Shown here: positions 51,659-62,680 of the stretch, in pieces
Layout: every line of letters begins with the position of its first letter
Numbering within the stretch: the first letter of the stretch is position 1
Origin: Rhinopithecus roxellana
Lineage: Eukaryota > Chordata > Mammalia > Primates > Cercopithecidae
DNA: 64,000 nt
Assembly: GCF_007565055.1 (NCBI RefSeq)
Contig: NC_044566.1
Location: 92,715,797 to 92,779,796, forward strand
Direction: 5' to 3'
The notes under the pieces: generated by a model
The model's database searches: none
What the model was told of the DNA's origin: nothing
Seen by the model: only the letters and a program-made list of their open reading frames with translations
Program-made: the position numbers and the translations under genes

Positions 51659-53014
51659 AAGGAAGACAGCCTCTTGATCTAACAGGGAAAAACTCAAAGA
51701 GAAAAGGCAAGGGCAAGTGTGGATTACATGATGTAATTCAATATTATTAGATAAAAATAAGCAGGGTAGATGTGAAAATACAGTCACTAATTACCCTGGG
51801 TACTACTGTACAGTTATACAAATGGTTCACTACACAAAGGTACTCAGTCAGGGAGGTAAAGCAAAGGCCTGACATGCTCCTTTGCTTAGCTGGGCTTCCT
51901 ATCTCGGAGAAGGATGTGCCCTGAAAATAAAGCACTTTTTCTTTTTCACACAAAGCTTCAGTCCATTTCCTGGGTACCTAAAAGTTGTCTACTGCAAAAA
52001 GAGGACTTTCAAAACCTTCATAAAAGTTCCATTTGGTCCTGAAGGGGACTGTGCAGTCTTATTTCACTACTATTGTACCACTTCAGCCTCCAAATCTAGC
52101 CTACCAGCCTACTGCTACATCCAGAGAGCCACTAGAAAAGGACAAAACTATGCAGAAGCCAGTCTTCCCTATGAAATGCTCTCTGACCCACTATTCTTTC
52201 ACAATTCAGTGTGAACTTATGCTTTACGCTTTAAGTCTGGTGTTAAAGCCTGTTATTCTGAAGATAAAGATTTACGTTGCACTAAAGTAAGCGTTTCATT
52301 ATTAATGGAAAGCTGCTAAAATATAGAATGTAATTTAATTCCTTAAGGGGTATAAGCATAACTGTACTTTGATTATTTCAATGTAATGGCTGCTTCTAAT
52401 TCATTTATCACTATACATGCTAAAGGCCGGTAGTCTCGCATTTTGTCAGGCATTAGAACTATCATATATGAACAGGAGGTAACAAAACTGCACTTCCTAG
52501 AAGACAGTCTGTAATGTGTTCTAATCACAGAGGCAAAGAGCTATTCCCTCTTTCCCCAAATTAGTCAAATGTAGGTCATTACACTTTCTATCACCATACA
52601 TTTTCAAGTTTTCTACTTTAAAACAACAACAGCAACAAACACTTCATACACAATAATCTAGCAAAATTGCTTTCAAACTGCACTGGTCAGTGGTTCTTTA
52701 CTTTGAAGGCTCTCATTTCACACACAATACATAATTGTACCCACAAAATATTAGATGCTCACCTAGGAAAGAGGTAAACTTACATACATTGTAAGTTTAA
52801 TAACTTAAGAAGTAGATGTAAAGTATAGGACTGCCAAGGAAAATGAAACCCCTATACTTAGTATGGTGGTTGGATGGATGGAAGCTTTTCTTATTTCTCT
52901 TTAAGCACACAGTGAGCAAATGTGCCCTGCCATATTCTCATTGGTAAACCGAGGCTGTTCTCTGGAACTGGACGCCATATATAATAACCAACGAGTGCAA
53001 ATCTTTGTTTTTAC
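51659..53014. other. Intronic sequence downstream of the 53.0-kb PCCA exon
   Basis: No exon, RNA gene or confident repeat seen. Confidence 0.6.
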
Positions 53015-53090
53015 CTCGAATAACATAGTTATCCAGTGCATCTGCCATTCTCTCCAGTGCCTCAGTTCTATCAGAGCCATATGTGATTAG
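53015..53090 (-). CDS. PCCA: PCCA internal exon (c.1354-1429), end of biotin carboxylase domain
   Basis: A 76-nt minus-strand exon encodes LITYGSDRTEAL through MADALDNYVIR plus the first base of a Gly codon. The acceptor is 'gtttttag|CTA' and the donor 'CGAG|gtaaaa'. The exon enters at phase 0 and exits at phase 1. The split Gly codon (G|GT) is completed by the next exon, which confirms both borders. The residues fit the helical end of the BC domain, where other family members have a similar R-x-x-A-x-x-R-M-x-x-A-L helix. The downstream intron, 31687-53014, is 21.3 kb and is packed with transposons. Confidence 0.97.
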
Positions 53091-53500
53091 CTAAAAACAA
53101 GCAAACAAAAACTCAATATATATATATATATTTAGAACAATGTTAAATGATTCATTTTAGTAAAAATTAAAATATTTCATAACAGATATCTAAATATATC
53201 TTGAAATTTTATGATAGTTCAGTTTTCAATATGTCAATTATGATTTTTTAAGTATATAAATATTAGAATCAAGCTATTTCAGACTTTTCTCCATTTCATT
53301 ATCATAGTAAAGAGTGATTTTACAAAAACAAAAATGTAACAAAAGTATAGAAAAAATTTAAAAGGAGATACAGCTAAATGTGAATATTTGAGATAGGATT
53401 TGAACATCTAGGGTAGTGGTGAGGATTAGATAAGACATTTTTTCCCTATTTTTCTGTGGTTTCCAAGTTTGATACCCTGAATAGCTAACAGTTTCTTTAC
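53091..53500. other. Intron with (TA)n
   Basis: A short (TA)n run lies at about 53116-53132. No other feature. Confidence 0.6.
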
Positions 53501-53504
53501 TTTT

Positions 53505-53802
53505 TATTTTTTATTTTTGAGATGGAGTCTTGCTCTGTTGCCCAGGCTGGAGGGCAGCGGCGCAATCTCGGCTCACTGCAACCTCCGTCTCCCAGGTTCA
53601 AGCGATCCTCTCGCCTCGGCCTCTTGAGAAGCTGGGATTTCAGGCATGTGTAGCCACGCCCAGTCAATTTTTTTGTATTTTTAGTAGTGATAGGGTTTTG
53701 CCATGTTGGCCTGGCTGGTCTCATACTCCTGACCTCAGGTGATCCACCCACCTCAGCCTCCCAAAGTGCTGGGATTATAGGCATGAGCCACTGCGTCCAG
53801 CC
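53505..53802 (-). mobile_element. AluS, antisense
   Basis: Reverse Alu from a T-rich tail to 'gagccactgcgtccagccc'. This orientation is sense relative to PCCA. Confidence 0.92.
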
Positions 53803-54282
53803 CTTAACGCTTTCATAACTAACAAAAAAAGTGAAGTCTCAAAAATAAAAGTATAAAGAAAGAAGACGACTATCTTAGAAATCATTCGCAGTTTTACACA
53901 TAATATATACAGAAGCAAACGGTACTTTTTCAGAAATCAAAAAAACAGAAAAGTCTTACCATTCTACATGATTTAGTGCCTACTTATACATATCTCTACA
54001 ATTTAGCAATGAAATAAGACCTTAACTATTCATAAAGATTTTTCTGACAGTTATTTTGGTCAATCTATAGATTGTCTTTATTTTAGTAGGTTTTACTAGC
54101 TCTTCAATATCAAGCAAATTTGAAAATTAATTTGTAGGCCATTTTTCTGAAGAGAAAAACATTCATCTAAAAATTGAATATTTAAAAATCAACCTACAAT
54201 ATTTTTACATAGTTTTATTTTTAAATTAAATGGTGGTTCTCTAATAAACAAAAGACCTAAACTTTAATACTACTAATAACTT
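53803..54282. other. Unique AT-rich intronic sequence
   Basis: No feature seen. Confidence 0.6.
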
Positions 54283-54567
54283 AGGCCAGGCACGGTGGTT
54301 CATGCTTGTAATCCCAGCATTTTGGGAGGCCGAGGTGGGTGGATTGCTTGAGATCAGGAATTCAAGACCAGCCTGGGCAACATGATGAAACCCCATTTCT
54401 ACAAAAGATATAAAAAAAATAGCCCGGCATGGTAGTACACGCCTGTAGTCCCAGCTACTTGGGTGGCTGAGGCGGGTGGATCGCTTGAGCCTGGGAGGTC
54501 GAGGCTGCACTGAGCCAAGATAGTGATACTGTACTCCAGCCTGGGTGAAAAAGTGAGACTCTATTAT

Positions 54568-54604
<37 letters not shown>
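54283..54604 (+). mobile_element. AluS/J, sense, with 36-base A tail
   Basis: Sense Alu starting 'aggccaggcacggtggttc'. Its tail is an unusually long uninterrupted A run (54569-54604). Confidence 0.93.
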
Positions 54605-54605
<1 letters not shown>

Positions 54606-54787
54606 CACTAAAACCTTAACTGAAAAAAGAAAGATAAAAAATGGTTTGTTTACTGCAACTACAACATTAAAAAGGACACTTGGGGAAAAGCCATCTTGAG
54701 AAACAGGGTTCAATAAAGAAATCATTCCTCAATACAGATGTATCACTTCAGAGAACACAGATTTTCAAAATAAAAAATCCACAATCT

Positions 54788-55097
54788 GGCCGGGCGCGGT
54801 GGCTCACGCCTGTAATTCCAGCACTTTGGGAGGCCGAGGCAGGCAGATCACGAGGTCAGGAGATGGAGACCATCCTGGCTAACAAGGTGAAACCCCGTCT
54901 CTACTAAAAGTAAAAAAATTAGCTGGGCTTGGTGGCACAAGCCTATAGTCCCAGCTACTCGGGAGGCTGGGGCAGGAGAATCGCTTGAACCCGGGGTGGG
55001 GGGCGGAGCTTGCGGTGAGCTGAGATCGTGCCACTACACTCCAGCCTGGGGGACAGAGTGAGACTCCATCTCAAAAAAATAATAATAAAATAAAAAT
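54788..55097 (+). mobile_element. AluY, sense, with target duplication
   Basis: 'aaatccacaatct' at 54775-54787 recurs at about 55099-55111. A G-rich insertion ('ccggggtggggggcggag') replaces the usual 'cccgggaggcggag'. Confidence 0.95.
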
Positions 55098-55111
55098 AAA
55101 ATCCACAATCT

Positions 55112-55711
55112 TAATTGTTACAACATTTTAAATTTTATAAGGTTTTAAGCATTTAAAGATGCAAAAATTCAAGGTTAAAGATCCAAAAATTCAATTCATT
55201 TATTCTGGAAAGTCAAACTTCAAAAAGACAGGTGGGCAAAACGAATCTTATACTCTTACATCAAATCTACTTACATAATTGGTAATTTGTAAAAACTGAA
55301 GAGAAAAGATCAAAAAATACTCTAACAAACACTGCCTATCAGCCCAACTCTTGCCATTCATTCATACTTTCATGTCAGGTAATTTCTGCCAATGGCCAAA
55401 AAAAACCCTTAATTCCTTCTCACTGAGATGAGTTAGGGTGGCATCAATAAAATAATAATAGTTTATTATTACTACCATTCATACATGTGTGTGTGATGGT
55501 GGTGATATGACTTAGTTGGGGAGGAGAAGTACTGCAAACTAACATAATGCTGAACTTTCTCTCAAGAGAAAAAACTGCTCTGCTTTCGCATTACATCAGT
55601 GCATAATTAGTTGTTTATAGCATATGATGCAGATAAAGGCCCAGTCCAGACTTTTTAAAATCACTGATTTTTCAGAAGAAATCAAATAATCCATTAAGAA
55701 ATTAAACTAAC
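55112..55711. other. Intron downstream of the 55.7-kb PCCA exon
   Basis: No feature seen other than AT-rich unique sequence. Confidence 0.6.
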
Positions 55712-55780
55712 TTTTGAAATCATAGGATCATAATAAATGCTAATATCACTTCCTGGTTGGATGCCACTGTCAACTCGGAC
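55712..55780 (-). CDS. PCCA: PCCA internal exon (c.1285-1353), biotin carboxylase domain
   Basis: A 69-nt minus-strand exon encodes 23 residues, VRVDSGIQPGSDIS to DPMISK. The acceptor is preceded by a long T-rich tract with a few A and G interruptions ('tttctcccag'). The donor is 'AAA|gttagt', weaker than the consensus because +3 is T. Both borders are phase 0. The R-x-D-x-G motif and the D-x-x-x-Y-Y-D-P-M-I-x-K motif are standard near the C-terminal end of biotin carboxylase domains. The following intron is 2621 bp and holds two sense-strand Alus (54283 and 54788). Confidence 0.97.
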
Positions 55781-57439
55781 CTGGGAGAAAAAAAGAAAAA
55801 AAGAAAAGTAATTCATATTGTGCAGATTTTTTTTGTAATCACAAATTTCATTTCCATGGAGAAAATGGATAGAGAATTTCAGTCTCAAATAACATTTTAA
55901 GTTCTGGAAAATAGGAAAACAACCTAAAATCTTGATCCGTTAATACGCAATGCAACACATTTTTTGGTCTGCCACTGAATGAAGAAACTAAGAAATAGCA
56001 AAAAAAAAAAAAAATGGAAGACTTCCTACATCACTATGCCAGGATGCTGTGGCTCTCTGACGGTGTCTTCCAGCTGAAGCATGGCGTGGACGATGCCCTT
56101 GCTAACTGCACTCCCCACCGGACCCTTCTAGGCCCGCCAGTGAGGCCCCTAGTCAAGCCTGCTCCTCAGCTCCATAGGAACGTGGGCCTGAGCCTTTCAT
56201 GTCTGTAACACTTTCCTTTTTTGCCTCACCCTCTCCACTGTAAAACACTATTTTTCTGTTACTGTTGGTCCCCTGAGGCTTTAATGTTTACACAGCTTTT
56301 CCTATGGCTTTGCTTTGTAAAGCCCCAATTAGAGTTCTGATTTTGTGATTTTCATGGGGTGTGGGGTAGGGGGATAGCACAAGTTCAAAATATTCTTTTG
56401 AAGAGGCTGATTGCTGTTAACCAGCCAACGAGTGAGTTAGTACATCGCTGATTCTTGTTTTCATTTCCCAGTTTGACACCAGCAGCAAGGCACGGAGGTT
56501 AGCCATGCAAAACTTTAAAAATGAGCAGTTACTGAGGACAGAATATTTATTAAATTATTTGAAAGAAGTTTTGGAATCTGAAGTATTTAAAAGCTAATCA
56601 AAATACTTCAGACCGTCAGGCACATCCTAGGGGTCTTGAGGACGGAGGAACTGAATCAAAGCTACTGGAACAGCAGGACTTTGATGCCCAACATTGTAAA
56701 GGGGTGGGAAGAGAAGAGCGGAAGCTCACGTAGCCTTCCACCTGTGGGAAGAAGCCTTCCTAATAAACAGCAGCTCATCTGTCTGCAGCAAGGCAGAAAA
56801 AGGTCAACACAGCGGCTGTTAGGCCTTTAATATTTTAATTTAGGCAATTATCAAGGGACCACATGTAGAACCTCTTGTCTAGGATATCCACATGAGGGTA
56901 TAATGATGGCTTTATTATACGGTGACATCAGAAGACAAGCTATAGTTTCATTTTCTTAAAATTCACACTACTATTATTCTCTTTGTAAGGTTGTAAAAGG
57001 AACACTATAACATACCTGAGGGGCTTTTATTTCTGTATTTGCAAGCACAAACAAAAATACAGATATCTGTACTCGTATTCACATTCATATACAAAAATCT
57101 TAATTTTAAACAAAAATCATTCAGCACACTTACGAAATATACTTGGCTTTCTATTTTCTGAAAACATATTTCAGGACATAAACTGATGTTCTATGAAATT
57201 CACAGTGCTGACAAAAACTAGAAAAAAATTAATGGAGCAGCTTTAAAAGCAATAAAATAACAATCTACCTTTTCCCCACATTAAATAGCCCCAAAATGGC
57301 AACTAGTAATCAGGTTACATAACAGAAAAGATATCTGTGAGTTTTCATTTTCTTAATTTTAATACCAAAAAGTGAAAGAGCTAATTTGACCACTATGTCA
57401 TCTTTAAAACCATAGCATGCTTGCTAACGCTGTGTTTAA
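55781..57439. other. Intronic sequence, unassigned, with short open frames
   Basis: 56014-56208 and 56636-56830 on the plus strand are open for 64 codons each. 56472-56597 is a 42-codon stretch after a good acceptor (listed separately). GC content is higher than around it. It may be an old retrocopy or an unannotated transcript; I do not recognise the sequence. Confidence 0.4.
56472..56597 (+). other. Possible cryptic terminal exon or decayed coding remnant
   Basis: After 'cttgttttcatttcccag', a textbook acceptor, the plus strand reads TTT GAC ACC and stays open for 41 codons before TAA. The peptide begins FDTSSKARRLAMQNFKNEQL and ends LKEVLESEVFKS; it is helix-like and charged. It is antisense to PCCA. 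I do not recognise a family. It may be chance. Confidence 0.25.
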
Positions 57440-57541
57440 AAATAAGACTGATACAAGTTCTAAAACTTCTGACTTTAACTACATTCTATCAAATAAGACT
57501 TATATGAGTTCTAAAACTTCTGACTTTAACTACATGCTATC
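57440..57541 (+). repeat. Two-copy tandem duplication, 51-bp unit
   Basis: Copies 57440-57490 and 57491-57541 both run from 'aaataagact' to 'ctatc' and share 'gttctaaaacttctgacttt'. Four mismatches in 51 bases. The unit is a multiple of three, which explains the repeated peptide in that frame, but there is no gene. Confidence 0.92.
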
Positions 57542-58379
57542 ATTTGCTACACAAACTGCTACAAAGCTAGGAGGAAATTACATGTTCAACCCACAAATAA
57601 AATAACGTAGACAATAAAGAATATTTATTACATTCTTCTATAGTTCCTTACTTAAAACTTCTGTTGCCTTGAATACTATCATCCTATAAGGTGTTACCCA
57701 GAGCTCTTAAATGTAACTGTCTTTGTTATTTACTAATATTATGATCACAGAAGTTATGTCATCTTAACTTTAAATTACACAGGATAAAATCAAGATATAT
57801 ATAATCAACATGTATCTTTGTAGAAGCAAATCAGTATTTTCAATTAAAAACTGTACCGCAGTATGAAAACTCTGATTTATAATTTACTATTTATGCTGTT
57901 TTTTCCAAGTAATAATCAGCTATATTTTTATTTCTTAATAACCAATGTGAAGTCAGATCAAGTCTCCATTCCTCCATGAAAGGCTATACAAATTTGCACT
58001 GAAAGCTTTAAGAAAAAAGTCAAATGAAATCAGAACCAAATTTCTGAGCAGAACAAAATTGTGGTCTGAAAATAACAAATTTACAAAAGATGATGATCAA
58101 AAATAAAAAAGGAAATCTTCACCTCTGCCATATTAATAAATGTCAGGCTTAATGAAGCATGTGAAAAGCACAAACCATAAGTTAGCTCTTAAGTATGCAG
58201 TTTCGTGACCAAAAATGGTAAGAGCCAAAAATTGTTTTCTAAGGTAAACTGACTGCTCTAGTTTTAATAAGGCAAGGAAGAAAAACAAACAGTAACCACC
58301 ACAACAAAACACCCAAGCACCTCTGTATGAGATTCTCAAACCATTGCTCAGAAACCTCTCGCATAATTAAAATTTCTGT
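57542..58379. other. Unique AT-rich intronic sequence
   Basis: No feature seen. Confidence 0.6.
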
Positions 58380-58780
58380 CCTCAGTACCACAGTGGACCC
58401 TGCGAAACTATCAGACGTCTCCCACCCTTCATTCTCAATTCACCTCTCCCCCTAAGCACAACTCCCAGCCCACCATGTCTACCTGACAAGTGACAGCCCA
58501 ATCTGATTAAATGCTTCCAAGGGAGGGGACTCGTGGGCCTCCATGACAGGCCAAAAGTGATCACCATGGAGATACATAATTACAGCTGTCAACGCATCTA
58601 CTGTCCTGCTGACATCAATTTGATTGCTCCCAGCAATAATGATAGACAAAGCTTAGTGTGCACTCTCCTGCACCCAATCACTTTATCTATTCCTTGGTCC
58701 ATTTAGCTGACATGCAACATTCACACAAGCAAATAACAGCAGTAAGCAGAACATTTAAGGCATTTTAATTGTTTTTTCTT
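58380..58780. promoter_or_regulatory. Candidate conserved noncoding element / enhancer
   Basis: Repeat-free, GC-richer block in an AT-rich intron. Dense sites include 'taattacagctgtcaa' from 58577 (homeodomain site, CAGCTG E-box and TGTCA-type site), 'tttgattgctccc', 'gatagacaaagctt' (SOX/TCF-like) at 58641-58654, and 'cccaatcactttatc'. Open frames are short. PCCA lies next to ZIC2/ZIC5 in human, so developmental enhancers within its introns are plausible. Inference only. Confidence 0.4.
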
Positions 58781-60010
58781 TCTATGGATGGCTCACAACT
58801 GCAAATGTTATTACATAAAACTCCTGCTGCAGCATTAATTGAAGAAAGATTTGGTGGGATGAAGACTGTAGGGGGTATAGTTTGTCCATTATCACTTGCA
58901 CTTTCAACAGGTCTCACGTTTGAAAATTGCAAATTGCAAAAACTTGCAAGGGCAAAATGTTTGACATCTTGTTAGCTATTACAACATGGTGAAAACTTCT
59001 AACGACTAATCATTCTGAATTCTTATTTAATACTTATTTTGTTTGATTAAAGAAGTATTTAGATATGTCCCTACGATACTTGTTTTCTCATCTGCTATTT
59101 AACGTCACATAATGCCTGTTAAATCTTTACAATTTTTTGTCTGCCTTCTGGCTTTGAACACAGCATGGAGTCTCCAAGCCTAGAAGGGGTCAAGTCCCTT
59201 TAGAAAGCACATGGGCAAAAACAATTTAAAAAGTGAAATAAATCATATATCCAATAACATCTTCAGATTTAGAATTCTTCCTGTAATCTTTCACCATCTT
59301 CATGCCAGTAATCAAAATGAATAATTTGAATATTCACAGATGGTACAGCCTTGTCATCTACTAGCTAACATAATGTCATATACATATGCGCTTATTACCT
59401 TGATTAAGAAAAAGGGTATGTCCTTGTTCTTTTTTTGCAACAAAAACTATTTTTAAAATAGCTATTAAATATAGAAGAGCTATGGAATAAAATGGACAGT
59501 GGTCACTTTTCTTCAACTGATATAAATAATATGCACTCCTTAAAGTCCATGAGGTTTAATAGACTGAGACACACTTCATTTGCCTTAATCAATTCAATTT
59601 CCTTAAATTTCAATTAAGGAACTGATTTTGTGCTTGAATTTCTTGACAAGTGACTACATAGCAGGGTTGGATTAGATTTATTGAAAAGATTAAATTGTAA
59701 TACAAAACATCATTTCTCATCCTTAGGATTCACAGTCTTTTTTACTATAATTTTCAAAAGAATTGGGAACACTGTAAGCTATCATTTATATCATCAGATG
59801 TCTCCAGGCTTCCCCTGTCCAGTGGCTCCTGACTTTCTTGAATACCGCAAAATACTGAAAAAAATTTGTTTTCAACACAAAAACCATGATTCCCACGAAT
59901 TTCACTTGTCCTTCAATTTACACCCTTGGGTGTTGACATGCTTTAACATAAAAGCATGACATAAATCACGAGTGTAACCCCTCAGCTGGTATTACAGCTT
60001 AATGACTTAC
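58781..60010. other. Unique intronic sequence downstream of the 60.0-kb PCCA exon
   Basis: No exon or confident repeat. 59595-59640 has a near-palindromic 'ccttaaatttcaattaagg'. Confidence 0.5.
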
Positions 60011-60085
60011 ACCAGGTAGATGTAATGGTTCTTGGTACTGAGACAATCTCCCAATAGATGGTAAACCAAAAGACTTGTAGGGGTC
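60011..60085 (-). CDS. PCCA: PCCA internal exon (c.1210-1284), biotin carboxylase domain
   Basis: A 75-nt minus-strand exon encodes 25 residues from DPYKSFGLPSIG to QEPLHLPG. The acceptor ends 'ttcag|GAC' and the donor is 'GGT|gtaagt', close to the consensus. Both borders are phase 0, so skipping it would remove 25 residues without a frameshift. The preceding exon ends VYAE, giving the conserved AEDP join of biotin carboxylases. The segment forms part of the C-terminal subdomain of the BC fold. The next intron is 4230 bp. I placed the donor after GGT, not after CCTG, because only that choice joins to the following VRVDSG exon in frame. Confidence 0.97.
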
Positions 60086-61408
60086 CTGAAAGTTCAAAGG
60101 AAAGGAAGCACAGTCTTTGAAATATAAATCAGCACAAGTAAGGTTAAATATTTACACAATGAAGAACCATTTATAGGTCTATTTTCGACATATGGTATTT
60201 ACCAAATCACAGATTTCAGAATATTATTGTCTTTTACTCTAGACAACTTAGAATGTACTTAAAAATCAAACAGAACTGTAAGCAGAATTTAGCCTGACCT
60301 TGTTCATACTTTATTGAAATTGGTAAAATTCCAACATTTTATAAAACTTCTTAGAATGCCTTGGGCAAAAAATAAAATAACCTAGGCCCTACATCAAAAC
60401 ATACTCAAGTTTAGAACAACAAATGTGGTACACTGAAGATATCTGTTTTTCTTACTTCTCAAACAGCTCACATATGGTAAAACTTGAGAATTTGGGTTCT
60501 TCAAATAAAGACCTGAAAAAAAAAAAAACTTTGCACATGCTACTAGATATGTACTTCATTTGTAAATATCTTAGATCATCAGAATAAATAGGTTCAATGT
60601 CATAAGAATGAAAGCAATACTACTTAAAATATGAAAAAAGCAAGAGCAATACAGTCATGCCAAAACATATTTTTGAACTCCTTGAAAAATATTTCAAACC
60701 AGCTTTCAGTATTCTTAAACAGACATTGATTTATTTTTAATCTTGACAGACATTTTTGCTGTCGAAAAGTAAAAATAGTACAAATGTTACCTTGCATTCT
60801 TGTTTTAGTCATTTGAAAAACGCATTTAAAAGTACTGAACTGAGAGTTTATGAGTAAAACCCATAATTAAAATTATAAATTAAGAGTACAAGTTTTACTT
60901 AAAGCTTTACAATTTAAATTTTGATTGTTATTTTCATATAATAATAAAGGAGAAAATTATACAAAAAACAATGTTGGGAAAAATTTTAAGTATCCGATCA
61001 ACAACTAATGTGTACCCAAGGTGGGCATTTAAAAAAAAAAAAACCCGTGGAAATAAATGTTACTTCTTAGTGTTGTTTGAAAATAAACAAAGAAAATGCA
61101 AACAAAACAAAAACCATGGTCCATTCAAGCTCAAGAATATTTAACTAATGCTTTGTTGCCTCTTAAAGGATTGGTAGCTATTTATTTCCCCATCTACGAA
61201 TACATGACAATTAACTAAACCCAATTATTTAAAACTATCTGGAATTAGGTCAAAATTATCTAATATTTTTCTGGTTTAATTATGGATTACACAATCCAAT
61301 AGTTGGCAACGTTATAAAACCCTAACTTTACCTCATTGTTTGGCTATACCAGGTCTTATGACTCTGGACACAACCACCACCCTTCCTCCCAACACTATTC
61401 ATTTTTAC
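60086..61408. other. PCCA intron, complete, 1323 bp
   Basis: AT-rich unique sequence. It holds no Alu. No other feature seen. Confidence 0.7.
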
Positions 61409-61552
61409 CTCAGCATAAACCCGACATTCAACTGCCCAGCCGTTGATGGGAATATCAGCTTGTTTGTGTCTGAGAGGGTAGCCCTTAGCAACACGGATCA
61501 TTTCTTGGACTAGGTCCAGGCCAGTAATGCATTCTGTGACAGGATGCTCAAC
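61409..61552 (-). CDS. PCCA: PCCA internal exon (c.1066-1209), biotin carboxylase domain
   Basis: Reading the minus strand, a 144-nt exon encodes 48 residues starting VEHPVTECITG and ending AVECRVYAE. The acceptor is 'ctttgcag' and the donor 'GAG|gtaaaa'; both borders are phase 0. PCCA is the biotin-bearing alpha subunit of mitochondrial propionyl-CoA carboxylase. Its biotin carboxylase (BC) domain uses ATP and bicarbonate to carboxylate biotin, in catabolism of Val, Ile, Met, Thr and odd-chain fatty acids. Aligned to E. coli AccC, the Glu of VEHP matches active-site E296 and the Arg of ECRVYAE matches R338. In human numbering these are about E357 and R399. The human disease sites M373 and R399, as I recall them, fall on the expected Met and Arg here, which supports the numbering. 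Residue 390 is Pro (codon CCC). The intron to the next exon is 1323 bp. This is probably exon 14 of 24. Confidence 0.97.
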
Positions 61553-61889
61553 CTGCAAAGCCAAGGTCTGCCAGTCAGTAGGTGTAGAAAAAGATAAATA
61601 AATAGAAACAAGAAAAATCACAAAAGTTTTTGGGTAAAATGAAGTTAATTAGATGTAACATTTAAACATACTTGACTAAAACGCTTGAGCTAGGGGAATA
61701 ACATGAAAGAATGAACACAATACACAAATCATAAAAAAAAAAACTAATGCCTAAAAGTATTTGTAAACTATCTGTATTATTTTTCTCAATTTTGATTTAT
61801 TTGTGGTCCAACAATATTTAAGAATTTTAGTTTTGAAACTAATTTTTAACCAAAAAACTATACATTTATTTCACTGCAATCTTCGATGT
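61553..61889. other. Intron upstream of the first PCCA exon in the window
   Basis: AT-rich. No feature other than the splice acceptor at its edge. Confidence 0.6.
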
Positions 61890-62240
61890 GGCTGATAATC
61901 AACCTATTCTGCTGCACTTAACATGGCATCTAGAGGGGCAGCTTACGATTTTCCAAAGCACTAGTCCACCCTAAGTCTCACCCACTTGCATGCTTTCACT
62001 AACCCGTCCTGACAAGCAGCCAGATTAGTGTAATCTTGCATCAAGGCAGCGTAGCAGAAGGGAGCAGATGGATCCTTCAGGTTGCTTTCCCTCCACACTG
62101 ACTTGGGTAATGCTTAGTAGGCACAATTGCAAAACGGAGCCAGTGTGATCGCTCTGCTCTCTCAGCAAACTGCTGATAACTACTTGGGCTGATGCTGTCA
62201 TGCAAGTACCTGGCCTTCTGCACTAACACAAGAGATATGT
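61890..62240. promoter_or_regulatory. Candidate conserved noncoding element / enhancer
   Basis: Repeat-free GC-richer block. Sites include 'cagattagtgtaatcttgc' (paired homeodomain cores), 'gggagcagatggatcc' (E-box-like), 'gcacaattgcaaaac' (C/EBP-like) and 'ggctgatgctgtcatgc'. No gene-like frame. Conservation cannot be tested here. Confidence 0.4.
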
Positions 62241-62319
62241 ATGTACAAAAACATGTGCTGACTTACAGATACACAAACAGGGATACATGTCAACATAAAC
62301 TTGGTGGATCACTTAGAAA

Positions 62320-62680
62320 TTCTTAACCTTGAGTTAAGAATTTAAGAATTTAAGAATTGGCCGGGCGCGGTGGCTCAAGCCTGTAATCCTAGCACTTTGG
62401 GAGGCCGAGACGGGTGGATCACGAGGTCAGGAGATCAAGACCATCCTGGTCTACCCCGTCTCTACTAAAAAATACAAAAAACTAGCTGGGCGAGGTGGCG
62501 GGCACCTGTAGTCCCAGCTACTCGGGAGGCTGAGGCAGGAGAATGGCATAAACCCGGGAGGCAGAACTTGCAGTGAGCCGAGATCGCGCCACTGCACTCC
62601 AGCCTGGGCGACAGAGCTAGACTCCGTCTCAAAAAAAAAAAAAAAGAATTTAAGAATTAAGAATTTAATTCCACTTAAGT
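62320..62680 (+). repeat. TTAAGAAT-rich short repeats flanking an Alu
   Basis: 'aagaattt' units occur three times before the Alu and three times after it. Two units on each side are the target duplication; the rest is local repeat. Confidence 0.75.
62359..62643 (+). mobile_element. AluYR-like, sense, with target duplication
   Basis: Young monkey-lineage Alu. 'aagaatttaagaatt' at 62344-62358 recurs at 62644-62658. It has a short deletion ('ctggtctaccccgtctc') in the left arm. Confidence 0.95.
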
